Shown one piece after another: positions 61,511 through 64,000 of a stretch of DNA of 64,000 nucleotides; positions within the stretch are counted from its first letter, which is position 1; every line of letters starts with the position of its first letter. The translations under genes and the position numbers were made by a program. The notes beneath the pieces are model-generated. The model saw nothing but the letters and a program-made list of their open reading frames with translations, made no database searches and had not been told where the DNA came from. The DNA is from Nevskia sp. Its GTDB lineage: Bacteria; Pseudomonadota; Gammaproteobacteria; Nevskiales; Nevskiaceae. The stretch is taken from assembly GCA_023229645.1 (NCBI GenBank), contig JALNYU010000003.1, positions 62,001-126,000 on the forward strand, written 5' to 3'.

Positions 61511-62012
61511 TCCCCTAGGCCGAGCCGTAGCGTACGCGATGGATATGCTGCGCCAAGGCGCCGGCATCGCTGATGTTGCCGAACGAGCTGGTCTGGTATT
61601 TTCCGATCAAATTGGGCCGCATTTGCGGCACATTATCGAGCACTACGAATCTTTCATTGCCGGCCTCGATCAAGGCGTTATTGACTACGATAATCGCAGC
61701 CGTAACCGCGAGTTAGAGCGCGACGCGAGTGCCGCCCGCGGTCGCTGCGAAGAATTGATTGAACGGTACACCGCGCGTTTAGCGCAGCCGTGGCCGGAAT
61801 CTTTGGCCGTTGTTTTCGACGGTGGGATCGCGGGTGACGATCGGTTTGTCAGCGGTTCAACGCCGCTACGCGAGTTGCTGTTTCTCGCCGGGCATGCCGT
61901 GCATCACTACGCGTTACTTAATTTGGTCATGAAGCAAAAAGGCTTGGTGCTGCCCGATTCGATTGGCAAAGCACCGGCAACCATCCGCTACGAGCGGGAG
62001 AAGCATGCGTGA
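61497..62012 (+). CDS. DinB-like protein
   Basis: 171 residues, all-helical, with His in HLRHIIEHYESF (helix 1 region) and HAVHHYALL near the C-terminus, as in the DinB/YfiT metal-binding four-helix fold. AAGGAGG just before ATG at 61497 is a strong ribosome site. Overlaps both neighbours (14 bp and 4 bp), so the three genes are translated together. Members may be thiol-dependent enzymes; the function here is not known. Confidence 0.75.
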   Translation: MHARDPLGRAVAYAMDMLRQGAGIADVAERAGLVFSDQIGPHLRHIIEHYESFIAGLDQGVIDYDNRSRNRELERDASAARGRCEELIERYTARLAQPWPESLAVVFDGGIAGDDRFVSGSTPLRELLFLAGHAVHHYALLNLVMKQKGLVLPDSIGKAPATIRYEREKHA

Positions 62013-63121
62013 ACGGGCCGCTATCGGCGGCCAACGTAGCTGAGACTGCCGTTTTTCGCCCAAGCTTGGTCGAGCGGCTGAAGACGCGGTCTGCGCGTCT
62101 GATGCGTTGGGAATTTTGGCCGGCGTGGGCATTTTACCCGCCGGTTGTTGCGTATATCGTGCTGCGCTGTCTGCGATCGCCTTACGGAACGCCTTTCACT
62201 GCGGCCAATCCTGGGATCTTAGCGAGTGGTGTTGTTGGTGAGACCAAGCACGAAGCGCTCGCGCCGCTACAACAAAATGCACCGCAATATGTGGCTGAGT
62301 TTTTGTTGTTGCGGCGTTCAAACCCGTTAGCTGAGCGAATGCACGCGTTGCGGGCGTTCGTGTCGCACGTCGGAGGATATCCGGTTGTTTGCAAGCCCGA
62401 TATTGGTCAGCGTGGTCGCGGCGTTGCTGTTATTCGCAATGAAGCGCAGGCCGAAAGCTACTTAGCCGACGCCGCTGAAGACGTTGTTTTGCAACGCTAT
62501 ATCGGCGGCGCTGAATTCGGTGTTTTTGTCTACCGCGATCCGAAAACCAGCCGGGTTGAATTGCTCTCGATTGTCAGGAAATGTTTCCCGCAAGTCATCG
62601 GAGATGGTCAAAGAACGCTTGCCGAACTGATTCGTGATGACGCGCGCGCCCGCTTGATCGCCCCGAGCCTGTGGCAGCGTTTTGCTAAGACACTGCATGA
62701 AATCCCTGAAGCTGGACGCACGATCGTCCTAGTTGAAATCGGTGCACATAGCAGGGGTTCGTTGTTTCTTGATGGCAACGATCTGCAAACAGAAGCCCTG
62801 CGAGCGGCGATGTCGGCGGTTTTAGACGCTGTTCCCGGGTACCATTTTGGTCGCATTGATCTGCGCTGCCCTGATGAAGACAGCCTGCGCGCCGGGCAGG
62901 GGTTGCAGGTTATGGAGATGAACGGCGTCACTGCGGAATCAGCGCATATTTATAACCCCGGCAACTCGTTGATCGACGGCTGGCGTACGATGATCAAGCA
63001 ATGGCGATTGGCGATTGAGATCGGCGAAGCGAACGCGGCAAAAGGCGCGGCGGTGACTTCGGTAATGGCGCTATTTCGTTTGTGGCGCGCCGATCAATTG
63101 CGCGGCAAGCAGTGGCTTTAG
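62009..63121 (+). CDS. ATP-grasp-type ligase-like protein
   Basis: 370 residues from GTG at 62009. It carries VVCKPDIGQRGRGV (nucleotide-binding loop and Lys), LQRYIGGAEFGVFVYRD, and an acidic MEMNGVTAESAHIYNPG near the end that fits the magnesium-binding Glu and Asn of ATP-grasp enzymes. ATP-grasp enzymes join a carboxylate to an amine through an acyl-phosphate. The substrate is unknown. Fused in an operon with a membrane protein and a DinB-like protein. Confidence 0.78.
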   Translation: MNGPLSAANVAETAVFRPSLVERLKTRSARLMRWEFWPAWAFYPPVVAYIVLRCLRSPYGTPFTAANPGILASGVVGETKHEALAPLQQNAPQYVAEFLLLRRSNPLAERMHALRAFVSHVGGYPVVCKPDIGQRGRGVAVIRNEAQAESYLADAAEDVVLQRYIGGAEFGVFVYRDPKTSRVELLSIVRKCFPQVIGDGQRTLAELIRDDARARLIAPSLWQRFAKTLHEIPEAGRTIVLVEIGAHSRGSLFLDGNDLQTEALRAAMSAVLDAVPGYHFGRIDLRCPDEDSLRAGQGLQVMEMNGVTAESAHIYNPGNSLIDGWRTMIKQWRLAIEIGEANAAKGAAVTSVMALFRLWRADQLRGKQWL

Positions 63122-63249
63122 CCGCTGGGCAGCCGTTTAGTGGCAAGTTGTCGCAGAAACTTGAAAAAATATCAATGATGGTGCGGAAAACAAGAGGCGC
63201 TGCGCGCATTATTCTTCGCACGATCTAACAGGACTCAGAGGAGAGCATC

Positions 63250-63741
63250 ATGGATTTCATCAAACGCCACGGGCACATTGTGCTCGGTTTGTTTATCGCT
63301 TTTGTTTTTGTGCAGTCATTGTTCTTCAAATTTACCGATTCGCCCGAAACGATCTATATATTCGAAGGCAAGCTCGACCCTTGGGCTGCCAGCCTTGGGT
63401 TCAAAGGGCTGTTCGCGCGTGGCGGACTGTTTAGCGCATATGTAATCGGTAGTTTTGAGTTAATTGCGTCGATTGCGGTACTCGTTGGCAGCTTTGTTCC
63501 GCGCTTGCGTATCGTGCAGGGCTTGGGTGCGCTGTTAGGTTTAGGCGTAATTTCCGGCGCGATCTTCTTCCACCTGTTCACGCCGCTCGGGGTGTCTGTG
63601 CAAAACACCGATGGTACATCCGACGGCGGTGTGTTATTCACGATGGCCTGCGGCGTTTGGGTTTGCAGTTTGATTTTGATCATCCTGCGTCGGCATCTGC
63701 TACTCGGCCTACTTGGCAAAAAGCAGCCGATGATGGCGTAA
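63250..63741 (+). CDS. DoxX-like membrane protein
   Basis: 163 residues with four membrane segments; the N-terminal GHIVLGLFIAFVFVQSLFFKF and the Gly-rich segments resemble the DoxX/DoxD family. AGGAG before the ATG at 63250. Members have been linked to quinone or thiol redox steps, but the role here is not known. Confidence 0.75.
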   Translation: MDFIKRHGHIVLGLFIAFVFVQSLFFKFTDSPETIYIFEGKLDPWAASLGFKGLFARGGLFSAYVIGSFELIASIAVLVGSFVPRLRIVQGLGALLGLGVISGAIFFHLFTPLGVSVQNTDGTSDGGVLFTMACGVWVCSLILIILRRHLLLGLLGKKQPMMA

Positions 63742-63804
63742 AAAGGAAGCTGTTTCGCGAGGTGGCGGTCTGTTCGGGGCGTCTCGCGCCGCTGGTTCCG
63801 CCCC

Positions 63805-64000
63805 TCAGATATTTTCTGAAAATAGAAAATTTCTGAGGGTGGCTGTAAACGCCTCAGTTTGCTCTAAAAGCACCATATGGCCGCTATCGAATGCCTGATA
63901 ACGGCTTCCTGGGATTGCCTCATGCAGGGCAACTGCGTTGTGAACCGGAACCAGTTGATCTTGCGTGCAGCCGATGACCAAGGCCGGCGCAATAATCTGA
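63805..64000 (-). CDS. Alpha/beta hydrolase, C-terminal part
   Basis: About 65 residues run off the right edge on the minus strand, ending at a TGA (63805-63807). They read APALVIGCTQDQLVPVH, then DSGHMVLLEQTEAFTATLRNF: the late Asp-containing strand and the catalytic His loop (SGHMVLLE) of alpha/beta-fold hydrolases. The rest of the gene, with the nucleophile, is outside the window. Confidence 0.82.
   Translation of the reverse strand, partial: QIIAPALVIGCTQDQLVPVHNAVALHEAIPGSRYQAFDSGHMVLLEQTEAFTATLRNFLFSENI

Noticed and set aside
1..64000. CRISPR arrays or Cas genes
   Set aside because: No regularly spaced short direct repeats and no Cas-like proteins were seen; the 206-bp elements are far apart and palindromic in another way.

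Overview
The window looks like chromosome from a GC-rich gammaproteobacterium. The core genes point that way: epmA, a dapA / gcvR / bcp cluster (the E. coli gene neighbourhood), a two-domain PhoH ATPase, DksA, and NtrB/NtrC-like regulators. A Nevskiales or Xanthomonadales-like lineage is my guess; nothing here fixes the species.

Layout. 1-537 is the end of a SAM methyltransferase. 1.1-3.0 kb is a lone DUF4209 gene. 3.1-8.1 kb is an ethanolamine-use locus (eat-eutB-eutC, with a divergent AraC activator and no microcompartment genes). 8.3-8.9 kb is a HAD phosphatase and 9.0-10.8 kb a large unrecognised gene. 10.85-13.06 kb is a scrapyard: two remnants of one IS1182-type transposon bracket an AT-rich pair, a BPSL0067-type amidase-like toxin and a STY0301-type periplasmic protein. 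Next to the second remnant lies a 156-bp broken copy of the regulator gene found intact 2 kb further on. 13.3-15.9 kb holds a DUF1326 / DUF2182 pair with that GlxA-type regulator. 17.0-19.3 kb is a secreted M4 metalloprotease flanked by two copies of a 206-bp palindromic repeat; a third copy lies at 29.9 kb. 20-26.5 kb carries a DUF885 hydrolase, a sigma-54-type two-component pair and an amino-acid ABC importer without its binding protein. 26.5-30.4 kb has a GGTTT-repeat lipoprotein, a monohaem secreted protein, and tRNA-Arg and tRNA-Leu genes.

30.5-37.6 kb is core metabolism: a dksA that seems to be split by a -1 frameshift at an A9 run, epmA, a TSUP exporter, PhoH, bcp, gcvR, dapA and a small lipoprotein. 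A tRNA-Ser gene at 37.7 kb is followed by a frameshifted P4-type integrase and an opposing AAA_13 / RloC-like ATPase with a zinc-hook CxxC, which looks like a small defence islet.

42.5-49.8 kb is an alcohol-oxidation operon: sigma-54 activator, outer-membrane MetA-type protein, AldA-type aldehyde dehydrogenase, PQQ alcohol dehydrogenase with the lanthanide-type D-x-D signature, and a Rieske protein. Upstream are a near-consensus -24/-12 promoter and a long palindrome that fits an activator site. 50-64 kb holds cysC, an AIM24-like protein, a GGDEF/EAL protein, an M14 peptidase, a LysR regulator with an SDR and a peroxiredoxin-like protein, tandem YHS proteins, an overlapping operon (membrane protein, DinB-like, ATP-grasp), a DoxX-like protein and the end of an alpha/beta hydrolase.

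Most interesting items: the possible programmed frameshift in dksA, the inverted-dimer repeat family, the toxin/immunity cassette between IS remnants, the RloC-like islet, the lanthanide-type alcohol dehydrogenase with a Rieske partner, and the DUF1326-DUF2182-GlxA unit.
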